From the NCBI RefSeq assembly GCF_000939975.1, contig NZ_LK391969.1, forward strand, positions 2,363,953-2,427,952: DNA of 64,000 bases, read 5' to 3'. The translations under genes and the position numbers were made by a program. The notes beneath the pieces were generated by a model. It ran no database searches and had not been told where the DNA came from. It saw only the letters and a list, made by a program, of their open reading frames with translations. Shown here one piece after another: positions 10,332-20,521 of this stretch. Numbering within the stretch: the stretch's first letter is position 1; the number at the start of each line of letters is the position of its first letter. Source of the DNA: Pseudomonas saudimassiliensis (GTDB lineage: Bacteria; Pseudomonadota; Gammaproteobacteria; Pseudomonadales; Pseudomonadaceae).

Positions 10332-10349
10332 AACCAGGCAGTAAACAGG

Positions 10350-10383
10350 AAGGCTTCCCGCGCAGGCGTGAAGCCTTCTTTTT
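10350..10383 (+). terminator. Intrinsic terminator between tsf and pyrH
   Basis: Stem AAGGCTTC (10350-10357), 12-base loop, stem GAAGCCTT (10370-10377), followed by CTTTTT. It marks the end of the rpsB-tsf unit; pyrH starts 83 bases later and probably has its own promoter. Confidence 0.8.
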
Positions 10384-10466
10384 GAGAAATACTGAACAAG
10401 TCGCCATCCTGATGGTCTGGGTGGGACTTGTTGAGTGTTTCACCAGCCACAGCAGGAGAGTGATCA

Positions 10467-11201
10467 ATGGCCCAGGTACCTAGCAGCCGTCAGCCCAAGT
10501 ACAAGCGAATCCTTCTCAAACTCAGCGGAGAGGCCCTGATGGGTACCGAGGATTTCGGTATCGATCCCAAGGTGCTGGATCGCATGGCGCTGGAAATCGG
10601 CCAATTGATCGGTATCGGTGTCCAGGTGGGGCTGGTTATCGGCGGCGGCAACCTGTTCCGCGGCGCGGCCCTCAGCGCTGCCGGCATGGACCGGGTAACC
10701 GGGGACCATATGGGCATGCTTGCTACCGTGATGAATGGCCTGGCCATGCGCGACTCCCTGGAACGCTCCAACATCCAGACCCGGGTAATGTCCGCCATTA
10801 CCATGGAAGGCGTGACCGAGCATTACGACCGCCGCAAGGCCATGCGCTATCTGGCTGGTGGCGACGTGGTAATATTTTCCGCCGGTACCGGCAATCCCTT
10901 CTTCACAACCGACACCGCTGCCTGTCTGCGCGGTATCGAGGTAGATGCGGATGTGGTGCTGAAGGCGACCAAGGTGGATGGCGTCTACAATCGCGATCCG
11001 ATGAAGGATCCGAACGCCGAACGTTTCGACAGGCTCAGCTATGACCAGGTACTGGATCTCAAGCTGGGCGTGATGGATCTGACAGCCATCTGTCTGATCC
11101 GCGATCACCAGATGCCCTTGCGGGTATTCAACATGAACAAACCCGGCGCGCTGCTCAACGCAGTGGTAGGAAGCGCCGAGGGTACATTGATCGAGGGCTG
11201 A
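10467..11201 (+). CDS. pyrH: Uridylate kinase (UMP kinase)
   Basis: A 244-residue hexameric bacterial UMP kinase of the amino acid kinase family that makes UDP from UMP and ATP and is usually activated by GTP and inhibited by UTP. The phosphate-binding KLSGEALMG, the glycine-rich IGGGNLFRG, and [14 protein letters not shown] are conserved. The ATG at 10467 follows a CAGGAGAG ribosome-binding site. It is three bases upstream of frr and probably forms the head of the pyrH-frr-uppS-cdsA unit. Confidence 0.97.
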   Translation: MAQVPSSRQPKYKRILLKLSGEALMGTEDFGIDPKVLDRMALEIGQLIGIGVQVGLVIGGGNLFRGAALSAAGMDRVTGDHMGMLATVMNGLAMRDSLERSNIQTRVMSAITMEGVTEHYDRRKAMRYLAGGDVVIFSAGTGNPFFTTDTAACLRGIEVDADVVLKATKVDGVYNRDPMKDPNAERFDRLSYDQVLDLKLGVMDLTAICLIRDHQMPLRVFNMNKPGALLNAVVGSAEGTLIEG

Positions 11202-11204
11202 GTA

Positions 11205-11762
11205 ATGATCAACGAAATCAAGCAAGAAGCGCAGGAACGCATGAAGAAGTCGGTGGAGTCGCTCGATAGCGCCTTCGCCAAGATTCGCACCGGGCGTGCG
11301 CACCCGAGCATTCTTGATAGCGTGATGGTGTCCTACTACGGTTCCGACACGCCGCTGCGTCAGGTCGCCAACGTGACCGTGGAAGATTCGCGCACCCTGG
11401 CCCTGAGCGTGTTCGACAAGAGCATGATCCAGGCGGTGGAAAAGGCCATCATGACCTCGGACCTGGGGCTGAACCCGGCTACCGCCGGTACCACCATCCG
11501 CGTACCCATGCCGGCATTGACGGAAGAAACCCGCAAGGGCTATACCAAGCAGGCCCGCAGTGAAGCGGAGAACGCCCGGGTGGCGGTCCGCAACATCCGT
11601 CGCGACGCGCTGGGTCAGCTCAAGGATCTGCAGAAGGAAAAGGAGATCAGCGAGGACGAAGAACGTCGTGCCGCGGATGATGTGCAGAAACTGACTGACA
11701 AGTATATTGCCGAGATCGACAAGGCGCTGGAAGCCAAGGAAGCGGACCTGATGGCTATCTGA
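11205..11762 (+). CDS. frr: Ribosome recycling factor
   Basis: The 185-residue length and sequence are standard for RRF, which with EF-G splits post-termination ribosomes. The conserved segment [15 protein letters not shown] and the C-terminal helical region ([19 protein letters not shown]) are present. It begins three bases after pyrH, so translation is likely coupled, and is followed by a 101-base GC-rich gap before uppS. Confidence 0.98.
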   Translation: MINEIKQEAQERMKKSVESLDSAFAKIRTGRAHPSILDSVMVSYYGSDTPLRQVANVTVEDSRTLALSVFDKSMIQAVEKAIMTSDLGLNPATAGTTIRVPMPALTEETRKGYTKQARSEAENARVAVRNIRRDALGQLKDLQKEKEISEDEERRAADDVQKLTDKYIAEIDKALEAKEADLMAI

Positions 11763-11863
11763 AGCCAGTCCGTCCCCGATCGGGTCGCGCCTCCGGGTGC
11801 GGGTCGATGGGGGCGGGGGACCCAGGAGAGAATATTGTTCAGCACACCAGCAGATCCAGGATC

Positions 11864-12610
11864 ATGACTGATAATAAAGCTGCGACCGGGTCCGTCCCTC
11901 GTCACGTTGCCATCATCATGGATGGCAACAATCGCTGGGCGCGTAAACGGTTCCTGCCAGGGGTGGCGGGGCACAAGGCGGGTGTGGATGCCGTCCGGGC
12001 GGTCATCGAGGTGTGCGTCAAGGAAGGGGTCGAGGTACTCACGCTGTTCGCCTTTTCCAGCGAGAACTGGGCGCGGCCGCAGGCCGAGGTCGGTGCCTTG
12101 ATGGAGCTGTTCCTGTTGGCTCTGCACCGTGAGGTACGCAAGCTGCGGGATAATGATATCCGTCTGAACATCATCGGTGAGCGCACTCGCTTCGCGCCGC
12201 AGTTGCAACAGGCGATGGCGGACGCGGAGGCCTACACGGCCGAATGCCGCGGGTTGCGGTTGCTGGTTGCCGCCAACTACGGTGGCCAGTGGGATATTAC
12301 CCAGGCAGCGCGCTCGCTGGCCCGTGACGCCGCCGCTGGCGTGCTGGACGCCGATGCCATCCAGCCGGAAGATCTGGCCGCCCGGCTCAGTACGGCTGGT
12401 CTGCCGTTGCCCGACCTGTGCATTCGCACCGGAGGCGAACGACGCATCAGCAACTTCGTCCTCTGGCAGATGGCCTACGCCGAACTCTATTTCTCCGACC
12501 TTTTCTGGCCTGATTTCAAACACGACGCCATGCGCGAGGCACTGGCGGACTTTGCCCGCCGGCAACGGCGCTTCGGCAAGACCAGCGAACAAGTGGCAGC
12601 GGAGTCCTGA
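11864..12610 (+). CDS. uppS: Undecaprenyl diphosphate synthase (di-trans,poly-cis)
   Basis: A 248-residue cis-prenyltransferase that adds eight isopentenyl units to farnesyl diphosphate to make the lipid carrier for peptidoglycan and O-antigen. The catalytic Asp is in HVAIIMDGNNRWARKR, and the C-terminal signature DLCIRTGGERRISNFVLWQ and YSDLFWPDF-like region (ELYFSDLFWPDF) are intact. ATG 11864 was chosen by homology; a better ribosome-binding sequence (AGGAGAG, 11823-11829) lies 34 bases upstream, so the true start is a little uncertain. The stop overlaps the cdsA start by one base. Confidence 0.95.
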   Translation: MTDNKAATGSVPRHVAIIMDGNNRWARKRFLPGVAGHKAGVDAVRAVIEVCVKEGVEVLTLFAFSSENWARPQAEVGALMELFLLALHREVRKLRDNDIRLNIIGERTRFAPQLQQAMADAEAYTAECRGLRLLVAANYGGQWDITQAARSLARDAAAGVLDADAIQPEDLAARLSTAGLPLPDLCIRTGGERRISNFVLWQMAYAELYFSDLFWPDFKHDAMREALADFARRQRRFGKTSEQVAAES

Positions 12611-13425
12611 TGCTCAAACAACGCATTCTTACCGGTATCATCCTGGCACCCCTGGTCATCGCCGGCTTCGTGCTGCTGGACCATCTGTGGTTCGCCGTGA
12701 TGATCGGCTTCATTGTCACTCTCGGGGCCTGGGAGTGGGCGCGGCTGGCGGGCGAGACCAGCCAGAAAGGGCGGGTCATCTATGCCCTGGCGGTTGCCTT
12801 AATGCTAGTGGGGCTGTACCGGGATGTCTGGGCGCCGCATTTTCTGCTGGCACCGGCGCTGGGCTGGTGGTTGCTCGCCACCACCATGATCATCCGCTAC
12901 CCCAATGGCCGCGGACTCTGGGCCGGATCGCTGATCGCTCAGCTGTTCGGCCTGCTGGTTCTGCTGCCGGCCTGGTACGGGTTGGTCTGGCTGCGGGCGC
13001 TGGAAGGCGGGCTGTGGTTGATTCTGGCAGTGGTCGTCATGGTCTGGGCGGCGGATATCGGCGCCTACTTTGCCGGCAAGACCTTCGGGCGCAACAAGCT
13101 GCTGCCCCGGGTCAGCCCCGGCAAGACGATGGAAGGCCTGCTCGGCGGCGTAGTGCTGACCCAGGTGCTGGCGGTTGCCGCCATGCTCTACCTGGGTTGG
13201 TCGCTGCCGTCCATCCTGCTGGGCATGCTCGGTACGCTGGTGGTGGTGCTGTTCTCGGTGGTGGGCGACCTGACCGAGAGCTTGTTCAAGCGTGAGCAGG
13301 GGCTCAAGGACAGCAGCAACCTGCTGCCCGGCCACGGCGGCGTGATGGATCGCATTGACAGCCTGACCGCGGCGGTGCCGGTATTCTCCCTCGGCTGGTA
13401 CCTGTTCGGGAGTCTGCTGGGTTGA
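12610..13425 (+). CDS. cdsA: Phosphatidate cytidylyltransferase (CDP-diglyceride synthase)
   Basis: A 271-residue polytopic inner-membrane enzyme that makes CDP-diacylglycerol from phosphatidate and CTP. About eight hydrophobic segments are visible, and the CdsA signature near the C-terminus is present as [21 protein letters not shown] followed by VMDRID. Its ATG overlaps the uppS stop by one base and its own stop overlaps the dxr start, so the three are translationally coupled. Confidence 0.96.
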   Translation: MLKQRILTGIILAPLVIAGFVLLDHLWFAVMIGFIVTLGAWEWARLAGETSQKGRVIYALAVALMLVGLYRDVWAPHFLLAPALGWWLLATTMIIRYPNGRGLWAGSLIAQLFGLLVLLPAWYGLVWLRALEGGLWLILAVVVMVWAADIGAYFAGKTFGRNKLLPRVSPGKTMEGLLGGVVLTQVLAVAAMLYLGWSLPSILLGMLGTLVVVLFSVVGDLTESLFKREQGLKDSSNLLPGHGGVMDRIDSLTAAVPVFSLGWYLFGSLLG

Positions 13426-14606
13426 GCCACGAATGGATAACGGTGCTGGGCGCAACGGGTTCGATCGGCGTCAGCACCCTGGATGTGATTGCGCGGCACG
13501 CTGACCGTTACAGTGTCTTTGCGCTGACCGGCCATAGCCGCATGGCGGTGCTCGAAGCCCAGTGTCTGCAGCACCAGCCGGTATTCGCCGTGGTCGCGGA
13601 CGGGGCCCAGGCTGCCGCTTTGCAGCAACGCCTGGATGCAGCGGGCCTGGCGACCCGGGTGCTGCATGGCTCCGAGGCGCTGGCCGAGGTGGCTGCTGAT
13701 GAGCGTTGCCAGGTGGTCATGGCGGCCATCGTTGGCGCGGCAGGTCTGGAACCGACCCTGGCGGCGGTACGTACCGGCAAGCGGGTATTGCTGGCCAACA
13801 AGGAAGCGCTGGTCATGTCCGGCGCGCTGTTCATGCAGGCGGTCAGCCACTCCGGCGCACAATTGCTGCCGATCGACAGCGAGCACAATGCGATCTTCCA
13901 GTGCATGCCGCACAACTATGCCACCGGTCTGGGCAAGGTCGGCGTGCGGCGCATCCTGTTGACGGCATCGGGCGGCCCGTTCCGCGACTTCGCCCTGGAA
14001 GACCTGAGCGGCGTTACCCCTGCCCAGGCCTGCGCCCACCCCAATTGGTCCATGGGCCAGAAGATCTCCGTCGATTCCGCCAGCATGATGAACAAGGGGC
14101 TGGAGCTGATCGAAGCCTGCTGGCTGTTCGATGCGCGACCGGACCAGGTGGAGGTGGTAGTGCATCCGCAGAGCGTGGTGCATTCGCTGGTCGACTATGT
14201 CGATGGTTCGGTGCTGGCCCAGTTGGGCAATCCAGATATGCGCACGCCCATCGCCCATGCCCTGGCCTGGCCGGAGCGGATCGATTCGGGGGTCAGCGCG
14301 CTCGACCTGCTGTTGACCGCGCGGCTGGATTTCCAAGCGCCGGATCCGCTGCGTTTTCCTTGCCTGCGCCTGGCGCGGGAGGCTTTCGATGCCGGCGGCA
14401 CGGCCTGCGCCATCCTCAATGCGGCCAATGAAGTGGCCGTCGAGGCCTTTCTGGCTGGGCGCATTGGTTTCACCGACATCCCTGTTATTATCGAGCACAC
14501 GTTGAACTGCCTGCCGCCCGAGCGGGTCGAAGAGCTGCCGCAGGTCATGCTGGCCGATCAGCAAGCTCGCGAACAGGCGCACAGGTGGCTGATCAACCGG
14601 GCCTGA
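13422..14606 (+). CDS. dxr: 1-deoxy-D-xylulose 5-phosphate reductoisomerase
   Basis: A 394-residue NADPH-dependent enzyme of the MEP isoprenoid pathway that forms 2-C-methyl-D-erythritol 4-phosphate. The N-terminal Rossmann motif [15 protein letters not shown], the metal-binding [13 protein letters not shown], and the substrate loop [21 protein letters not shown] are conserved. The start is a TTG at 13422 overlapping the cdsA stop by four bases; no ATG or GTG in frame lies between it and the Rossmann motif, so the rare start is strongly implied. It supplies the isoprenoids used by the neighbouring uppS. Confidence 0.95.
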   Translation: MSHEWITVLGATGSIGVSTLDVIARHADRYSVFALTGHSRMAVLEAQCLQHQPVFAVVADGAQAAALQQRLDAAGLATRVLHGSEALAEVAADERCQVVMAAIVGAAGLEPTLAAVRTGKRVLLANKEALVMSGALFMQAVSHSGAQLLPIDSEHNAIFQCMPHNYATGLGKVGVRRILLTASGGPFRDFALEDLSGVTPAQACAHPNWSMGQKISVDSASMMNKGLELIEACWLFDARPDQVEVVVHPQSVVHSLVDYVDGSVLAQLGNPDMRTPIAHALAWPERIDSGVSALDLLLTARLDFQAPDPLRFPCLRLAREAFDAGGTACAILNAANEVAVEAFLAGRIGFTDIPVIIEHTLNCLPPERVEELPQVMLADQQAREQAHRWLINRA

Positions 14607-14643
14607 GCATGAATCCGGGCGCATTCCCCAAGTGAGGCACTGA

Positions 14644-16005
14644 ATGGATCTTTTATTTACTTTGCTAGCCACCGTCGTGGCGCTGGGGCTGCTGGTCACC
14701 ATTCACGAGTACGGGCATTTTTGGGTCGCCCGTCGCTGCGGCGTCAAGGTGCTGCGTTTCTCCATCGGGTTTGGCCCGGCGTTGTACCGCTGGTATGACC
14801 GCCAGGGCACCGAATATGTCATTGCCGGCATTCCGCTGGGCGGCTACGTCAAGATGCTCGATGAGCGTGAAGCCCCCGTGCCGGAGCAGGAGCTGGACCA
14901 GGCGTTCAATCGCAAGACCGTCAAACAGCGCATTGCCATCGTGGCCGCAGGCCCGGCCGCCAATTTCCTGCTGGCGATAGTCGCGTTCTGGGTTATCGCC
15001 GTGCTCGGTGTCACTACCGTGGCGCCGGTGATCGGGCCGGTCGAGCCGGGCAGTGTCGCCGAGCGTGCCGGGCTGTACGAAGGGCTGGAGATCCTCGAGA
15101 TCGATGGCACTGCCACGCCTACCTGGCACGAGGTCAATCTTCAGCTGATCCGCCGCCTCGGCGAGACCGGCCAACTGCAACTGCAGGCCCGGGAAGGCGA
15201 GGGCGGTATGCCCCAGCGCTTTACCCTGGAACTGCAGGACTGGCTGCGTGGTGCCGAACAGCCCGACCCGGTGACGGCGCTGGGCCTGACCAGCTGGAAG
15301 CCGCCGGTGCCGCCGCTGATCGGCCAGGTCAGTCCCGACGGTGCCGCCGCTGCTGCCGGCCTGGAGGCGGGCGATCTGATCGTGGCCATCAACGACACGC
15401 CGGTCGACGACTGGCTGGTGGACGTGGTTCCGACTATCCAATCCAGCGCAGGCCAACCCCTGCAGCTGACCATCGAGCGTGACGGCCGCAGTCGCCTGCT
15501 CGAACTCACCCCCGCCGCCCGCGAGCAGGACGGCAAGCAGATCGGCTTTATCGGGGCCGGCATCGAGGCCTTCGAATGGCCTGAACACATGATGCGCAGC
15601 ATCAGTCACAACCCGCTGGCGGCCATCCCGGTAGCCATGGTCAAGACCTGGGACATGACGGCGCTGACCCTCGACTCGCTGAAAAAGATGATCACCGGGC
15701 TGGTCTCGGCAAAAAACTTGAGTGGCCCGATAACCATTGCTAAAGTGGCGGGCGCCTCGGCCAAGTCCGGAGTCGAAAGCTTTCTCGGTTTCATCGCCTA
15801 TCTGAGTATCAGCCTGGGGGTGTTGAATCTGCTACCCATCCCGGTGCTCGATGGTGGCCATCTGGTGTACTACGTAGCCGAATGGATCAGAGGCAAGCCC
15901 TTGTCCGAGCGTGTGCAAGGTTGGGGCTTGCAGATAGGTTTGACCTTGATAGTCGGCGTGATGTTATTCGCCATCTACAACGATATAAGCCGGTTGGGCA
16001 GCTGA
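14644..16005 (+). CDS. rseP: RIP zinc metalloprotease RseP (MucP)
   Basis: This 453-residue inner-membrane site-2 protease cleaves the anti-sigma factor RseA/MucA during envelope stress. The zinc-binding HExxH is seen as TIHEYGHFWVA near residue 22, two periplasmic PDZ domains occupy roughly residues 115-310, and the second metal-ligand motif is IPVLDGGHLVYY near residue 400. It follows dxr by 37 bases and precedes bamA, linking it to outer-membrane biogenesis. Confidence 0.97.
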   Translation: MDLLFTLLATVVALGLLVTIHEYGHFWVARRCGVKVLRFSIGFGPALYRWYDRQGTEYVIAGIPLGGYVKMLDEREAPVPEQELDQAFNRKTVKQRIAIVAAGPAANFLLAIVAFWVIAVLGVTTVAPVIGPVEPGSVAERAGLYEGLEILEIDGTATPTWHEVNLQLIRRLGETGQLQLQAREGEGGMPQRFTLELQDWLRGAEQPDPVTALGLTSWKPPVPPLIGQVSPDGAAAAAGLEAGDLIVAINDTPVDDWLVDVVPTIQSSAGQPLQLTIERDGRSRLLELTPAAREQDGKQIGFIGAGIEAFEWPEHMMRSISHNPLAAIPVAMVKTWDMTALTLDSLKKMITGLVSAKNLSGPITIAKVAGASAKSGVESFLGFIAYLSISLGVLNLLPIPVLDGGHLVYYVAEWIRGKPLSERVQGWGLQIGLTLIVGVMLFAIYNDISRLGS

Positions 16006-16059
16006 GCGGCAAAGAAATACGGAGGCGGGATCGCACCGGTGGTGCCGCTCCAACCCGAA

Positions 16060-16075
16060 CTGCCGCGTGCGGCAG
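16060..16075. repeat. Small perfect palindrome upstream of bamA
   Basis: Arms CTGCCGC (16060-16066) and GCGGCAG (16069-16075) separated by two bases, 34 bases before the bamA ATG. Function unknown; it could be an mRNA structure in the rseP-bamA gap. Confidence 0.45.
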
Positions 16076-16108
16076 ATAAGAATTAACCAGTCAGCCAGAA
16101 CGGATTTC

Positions 16109-18427
16109 ATGAAACGTTACCTATTGCCTGCGCTATTGCTGATACTCCTGGCGCCGGGAGTTTATGCCGATGCCTTCCAGATCTCCGACATTCGTGTCAA
16201 TGGATTGCAACGTGTTTCCGCTGGCAGCGTGTTCAGTGCCTTGCCACTCAATATCGGTGACAACGTGGATGACCAGGCATTGGTCGACGCCTCCCGTTCG
16301 CTGTTCCGCACCGGCTTCTTCCAGGATATCCAACTGGGACGCGAAGGTGAGGTACTGATCATCAACGTGGTCGAGCGCCCGTCGATTTCCTCCATCGAGC
16401 TGGAAGGCAACAAGGCGATCAAGAGCGAGGATCTGCTCGATGGCCTGCGCATGGCCGGCCTGGCCGAAGGCGAAATCTTCCAGCAGGCCACGCTCGAAGG
16501 CGTGCGCAACGAGCTGCTGCGTCAGTACGTTGCCCAGGGCCGTTATTCGGCTGACATCGATGCCCAGGTAATTGCCGAGCCGCGCAACCGCGTCGCCCTG
16601 AAGATTGTCGTGGACGAAGGCTCGGTGGCGTCCATCAAGCACGTCAACGTGGTTGGCAACTCGGTATTCTCCGATGAGGAACTGCAACCGCTGTTCGAGC
16701 TCAAGACCACCGGCTGGCTGTCCTTCATCCGCAACGACGACAAGTATTCCCGCGAAAAACTCTCCGGCGACCTGGAGCGCCTGCGTTCCTGGTACCTGGA
16801 CCGCGGCTACATCAACATGGATATCGCCTCCACCCAGGTGTCCATTACGCCGGACAAGAAACACGTCTACATCACCGTCAACGTCAACGAGGGCGAGCTG
16901 TATACCGTCAATGACGTGAAGCTGTCCGGCAACCTGGTGGTGCCCGAGCAGGACGTGCGGCGTCTGCTGCTGGTCGAGCCGGGCCAGGTCTTCTCGCGTC
17001 AGGTGATGACCGCCAGCTCGGATCTGATCGGCCGTCGCCTGGGTAACGAGGGTTACACCTTCGCCAACGTCAACGGTATTCCCCAGGTCAATGAAGAAGA
17101 CCGCACCGTCGATGTCACCTTCGTAGTGGACCCCGGCCAGCGCGCCTACGTGAACCGCATCAACTTCCGCGGCAACACCAAGACCGACGACGAAGTGCTG
17201 CGTCGGGAAATGCGCCAGATGGAAGGCGGCTGGGCCTCGACCTACCTGATCGACCAGTCCAAGGTGCGTCTCGAGCGCCTGGGCTTCTTCAAGGAAGTGG
17301 ATGTCGAAACCGTGCCGGTGCCTGGCGCCGATGACCTGATCGACGTCAACTATACCGTTGAAGAGCAGCCCTCCGGCTCGGTAACCGCCAGCCTCGGTTT
17401 TGCCCAGGGCACCGGTCTGATCCTTGGCGGCTCGATCAGCCAGAACAACTTCTTCGGTACGGGTAACCGGGTCAGCTTCAGCGCCAACCGTTCGTCCTAC
17501 CAGACCGCACTGTCCTTCGGCTTCCTCAATCCGTACTTCACCGCCGACGGCGTCAGCCTGGGTTACAACGCCTTCTACCGCACCACCGACTATGAAGAGC
17601 TGGACGTGGATATCGCCCGCTACTCGGTCGACTCCTACGGCGCCGGCTTCAATATCGGTTATCCGATCAGCGACACCTCGCGCCTGTCCTTCGGTATGTC
17701 ACTGCAGCAGGACGACATCAAGGAAGGCCTGTATCCGGCGCGGGAGATCGAGGAGTTCCTGGATGCCGAAGGCGACAGCTTCATGAACTTCAAGGCCAAC
17801 CTCGGCTGGTCGCAGTCCACGCTGAACCGCGGTGTGTTCCCGGACCGCGGCTATTCCCAGAGCCTGGGCCTGGAAACCACTATCCCGGGTAGTGACCTGT
17901 ACTTCTACAAGATCGGCTACCGCGGCCAGCGGTTCTTCCCGATCACCCAGGACTGGACCCTGCGTCTGCACACCGACACTGGTTTTGCCCGTCGCTTTGG
18001 CTCGACCAAACAGGTGCCGTTCTATGAACACTACTTCGCCGGTGGTATCGGCTCGGTACGTGGCTTCGAAGACAGCACCCTGGGCCCCAAGAGCACGCCC
18101 CATGAAGACGACTGGGATCCGGATGAGCTGCCCTTCGGTGGTAACGTCAAGATTACCGGTGGTGCCGAGCTGATTTTCCCGGCGCCCTTCATCAAGGACC
18201 AGCGCTCGCTGCGCACTGTGCTGTTCCTTGACGCCGGTAACGTGTTCAACACCTACTGCGATAACTGTCCTGATGTGAGCGCCAGCGAAATCCGTTACAG
18301 TGTCGGCGTTGGCCTTTCATGGCTGACGGCCTTGGGTCCGCTGGGCTTCAGCCTTGGCATGCCGCTGAACGACGAGTCCGATGACGATCGTCAAGTATTC
18401 CAGTTCACCCTGGGTCAGACATTCTGA
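16109..18427 (+). CDS. bamA: Outer membrane protein assembly factor BamA
   Basis: The 772-residue precursor has a signal peptide (MKRYLLPALLLILLAPGVYA), five POTRA domains over roughly residues 20-420, and a 16-strand beta barrel. The barrel keeps the VRGF element (GSVRGFEDSTLGP) of loop 6 and ends in phenylalanine (FTLGQTF), as expected for an outer-membrane protein. It is the central insertase of the BAM complex. ATG 16109 was chosen because the signal peptide starts there. The neighbours rseP, skp and lpxD form the standard envelope-assembly cluster. Confidence 0.98.
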   Translation: MKRYLLPALLLILLAPGVYADAFQISDIRVNGLQRVSAGSVFSALPLNIGDNVDDQALVDASRSLFRTGFFQDIQLGREGEVLIINVVERPSISSIELEGNKAIKSEDLLDGLRMAGLAEGEIFQQATLEGVRNELLRQYVAQGRYSADIDAQVIAEPRNRVALKIVVDEGSVASIKHVNVVGNSVFSDEELQPLFELKTTGWLSFIRNDDKYSREKLSGDLERLRSWYLDRGYINMDIASTQVSITPDKKHVYITVNVNEGELYTVNDVKLSGNLVVPEQDVRRLLLVEPGQVFSRQVMTASSDLIGRRLGNEGYTFANVNGIPQVNEEDRTVDVTFVVDPGQRAYVNRINFRGNTKTDDEVLRREMRQMEGGWASTYLIDQSKVRLERLGFFKEVDVETVPVPGADDLIDVNYTVEEQPSGSVTASLGFAQGTGLILGGSISQNNFFGTGNRVSFSANRSSYQTALSFGFLNPYFTADGVSLGYNAFYRTTDYEELDVDIARYSVDSYGAGFNIGYPISDTSRLSFGMSLQQDDIKEGLYPAREIEEFLDAEGDSFMNFKANLGWSQSTLNRGVFPDRGYSQSLGLETTIPGSDLYFYKIGYRGQRFFPITQDWTLRLHTDTGFARRFGSTKQVPFYEHYFAGGIGSVRGFEDSTLGPKSTPHEDDWDPDELPFGGNVKITGGAELIFPAPFIKDQRSLRTVLFLDAGNVFNTYCDNCPDVSASEIRYSVGVGLSWLTALGPLGFSLGMPLNDESDDDRQVFQFTLGQTF

Positions 18428-18461
18428 AGCCGGGAATCATTTTCATCAGGAGTGTTAGAGA

Positions 18462-18968
18462 GTGCGCAAGTTTATTTCCGTAGCAATATTGTCCGTCTTC
18501 GCGCTGGCCAGCTTCCCGGCCGCGGCGCAGATGAAAATCGCCGTACTGGATTATCAGATGGCCTTGCTTGAGTCGGATGCCGCCAAACGGTACTCCGTCG
18601 ATGCCGAAAAGAAGTTCGGCAGCCAGCTGCAGCGGCTGAAGAACCTGGAGTCCGAAGCCAAGCGTCTGCAGGACCGTATGAAGCGTGACGGCGAGAAGCT
18701 GGGTCAGACCGAAGTGGAAAAGATCGAGCTGGAGTTCCGCCAGAAGGCCCGTGAGTTCCAGGTCCAGTCCAAGGAACTGAACGACGCCAAGGCCCAATCC
18801 GACCGCGAGATGCTGGAGCAGCTCAAGCCGAAGCTGGATGCGGCGGTGGAAAACGTGCTCAAGGCCGGCGCCTATGATCTGGTGATCGATCGCAGCGCCG
18901 TCGTGGACGTGAAGCCGGAGTTCGATATTACCCGTCAGGTCATCGAGCGCCTGAACAGCGCGCGTTGA
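18462..18968 (+). CDS. skp: Periplasmic chaperone Skp/OmpH
   Basis: A 168-residue protein with a signal peptide ending at about PAAAQ and a long central coiled coil rich in Lys, Glu and Gln, as in the Skp trimer that carries unfolded outer-membrane proteins to BamA. The start is a GTG at 18462, nine bases after an AGGAG ribosome-binding site. The gene follows bamA by 34 bases and its stop abuts lpxD. Confidence 0.94.
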   Translation: MRKFISVAILSVFALASFPAAAQMKIAVLDYQMALLESDAAKRYSVDAEKKFGSQLQRLKNLESEAKRLQDRMKRDGEKLGQTEVEKIELEFRQKAREFQVQSKELNDAKAQSDREMLEQLKPKLDAAVENVLKAGAYDLVIDRSAVVDVKPEFDITRQVIERLNSAR

Positions 18969-18973
18969 TCGGC

Positions 18974-20035
18974 ATGACGCATTCGATCCGTTTTACCCTG
19001 GCGCAGCTGGCCGAGGCGCTGGACGCCCGGCTGGTGGGCGATGCTGACAAGGTGGTCACGGGGCTGTCCGCCTTGCAGGATGCCGGTCCCGATGAGCTGA
19101 GCTTTCTGGCCAACCGCCAATACCGCAAGCTGCTGGCCACCTCCCAGGCCGGTGCGTTGCTGTTGACCGAGGCGGATGCCGCCGAGTTCGCCGGCAACGC
19201 ACTGATCGTGGCTGACCCCTATCTGGCCTACGCCCGGTTGTCCCACCGGTTCGATCCCAAGCCGCGCCCGCAGGCCGGTATTCACCCGACTGCCGTCGTG
19301 GCCGAGTCCGCCCAGGTGGATGCCACCGCTGCGGTGGGCCCTGGAGTGGTTATCGAGGCGGGCGCCATTGTCGGCGCGAATGTCACCCTGGGCGCCCAGT
19401 GTTTCATTGGTGCGCGCTGTGTGATTGGTGACGGCAGCTGGCTGGCCCCGCGGGTGACCCTGTACCACGATGTGCGGATGGGCCAGCGGGTGGTGATTCA
19501 ATCCGGTGCGGTGATCGGCGGGGAGGGCTTCGGCTTTGCCAATGATCGCGGCAGCTGGCAGAAGATTGCCCAGATCGGTGGCGTGCTGATTGGTGATGAC
19601 GTGGAGATCGGTGCCAATACCACCGTCGACCGCGGCGCCATCAACGACACCGTGATCGGCAATGGCGTCAAGCTGGACAACCAGATCCAGATCGCCCACA
19701 ACGTGCAGATTGGTGATCACACCGCGATGGCGGCCTGCGTCGGCATCTCCGGCAGCACCCGTATCGGTCGCCACTGTACCATTGCCGGCGGCGTCGGCAT
19801 GGTGGGCCACATCGAGATCTGTGACAACGTATTCGTCAGCGGCATGACCATGGTCACGCGCTCCATTACCGAACCCGGAGCCTATTCCTCCGGTACCGCA
19901 ATGCAGCCTGCCGCCGAATGGAAGAAAAGTGCAGCGCGCATTCGTCAGCTCGACGGCATGGCCAAGCGCCTGCAACAACTGGAGAAGCAGTTGCCTGCGG
20001 TGACTCAGGCGAAGCAGGACTCATCTGAGTCCTGA
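18974..20035 (+). CDS. lpxD: UDP-3-O-(3-hydroxyacyl)glucosamine N-acyltransferase
   Basis: A 353-residue hexapeptide-repeat acyltransferase that adds the second 3-hydroxyacyl chain in lipid A synthesis. The N-terminal uridine-binding domain ([17 protein letters not shown]) is followed by a long left-handed beta helix and a C-terminal helical tail with [22 protein letters not shown] 18974 is preferred to a TTG at 18965 that overlaps the skp stop; either would leave the gene tightly coupled. The catalytic His region ([16 protein letters not shown]) is intact. Confidence 0.96.
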   Translation: MTHSIRFTLAQLAEALDARLVGDADKVVTGLSALQDAGPDELSFLANRQYRKLLATSQAGALLLTEADAAEFAGNALIVADPYLAYARLSHRFDPKPRPQAGIHPTAVVAESAQVDATAAVGPGVVIEAGAIVGANVTLGAQCFIGARCVIGDGSWLAPRVTLYHDVRMGQRVVIQSGAVIGGEGFGFANDRGSWQKIAQIGGVLIGDDVEIGANTTVDRGAINDTVIGNGVKLDNQIQIAHNVQIGDHTAMAACVGISGSTRIGRHCTIAGGVGMVGHIEICDNVFVSGMTMVTRSITEPGAYSSGTAMQPAAEWKKSAARIRQLDGMAKRLQQLEKQLPAVTQAKQDSSES

Positions 20036-20083
20036 GCTATGCGCATTGCGCATCCACCTTTCACTGCAAGGCCTCAAGACATA

Positions 20084-20521
20084 ATGGACATCAACGAAAT
20101 CAAAGAATACCTGCCCCACCGCTATCCTTTCCTGCTGGTGGACCGGGTGGTCGAACTGGACCTTGAGGGCAAGCGTATTCGTGCCTACAAGAATGTGTCG
20201 GTCAACGAACCTTTCTTCAATGGGCATTTCCCCGGCCACCCCATCATGCCGGGTGTGCTGATCATCGAGGCGATGGCCCAGGCTGCCGGCCTGCTGGGTT
20301 TCAAGATGATGAATACCAAGGCCGAGGACGGCACGCTGTATTACTTCGTCGGCTCGGACAAGCTGCGGTTCCGCCAGCCGGTGGTGCCGGGCGATCAGCT
20401 GCAGCTGGAAGCCACCTACCTGAGTAACAAGCGTGGCATCTGGAAGTTCGCCTGCCGCGCCCTGGTGGACGGCAAGGAAGCCTGTTCCGGGGAAATCATC
20501 TGTGCGGAACATAAAGTATGA
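20084..20521 (+). CDS. fabZ: 3-hydroxyacyl-[acyl-carrier-protein] dehydratase
   Basis: A 145-residue hot-dog-fold dehydratase of fatty acid elongation, which also competes with LpxA/LpxD for 3-hydroxyacyl-ACP. The catalytic His and Glu are in [14 protein letters not shown] and [13 protein letters not shown] 20084 ([17 protein letters not shown]) matches the family start; an upstream in-frame ATG at 20039 would add a nonconserved extension. The stop overlaps lpxA by four bases. Confidence 0.96.
   Translation: MDINEIKEYLPHRYPFLLVDRVVELDLEGKRIRAYKNVSVNEPFFNGHFPGHPIMPGVLIIEAMAQAAGLLGFKMMNTKAEDGTLYYFVGSDKLRFRQPVVPGDQLQLEATYLSNKRGIWKFACRALVDGKEACSGEIICAEHKV

Noticed and set aside
12177-13295. Open frame of 372 codons on plus overlapping uppS and cdsA
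   Set aside because: It is in another frame of two well-supported genes, with Arg/Ala/Gly-rich translation and no motif.
16067-16108. In-frame ATG 42 bases upstream as the start of bamA
   Set aside because: The signal peptide begins at 16109, and an N-terminal extension would place charged residues before it.
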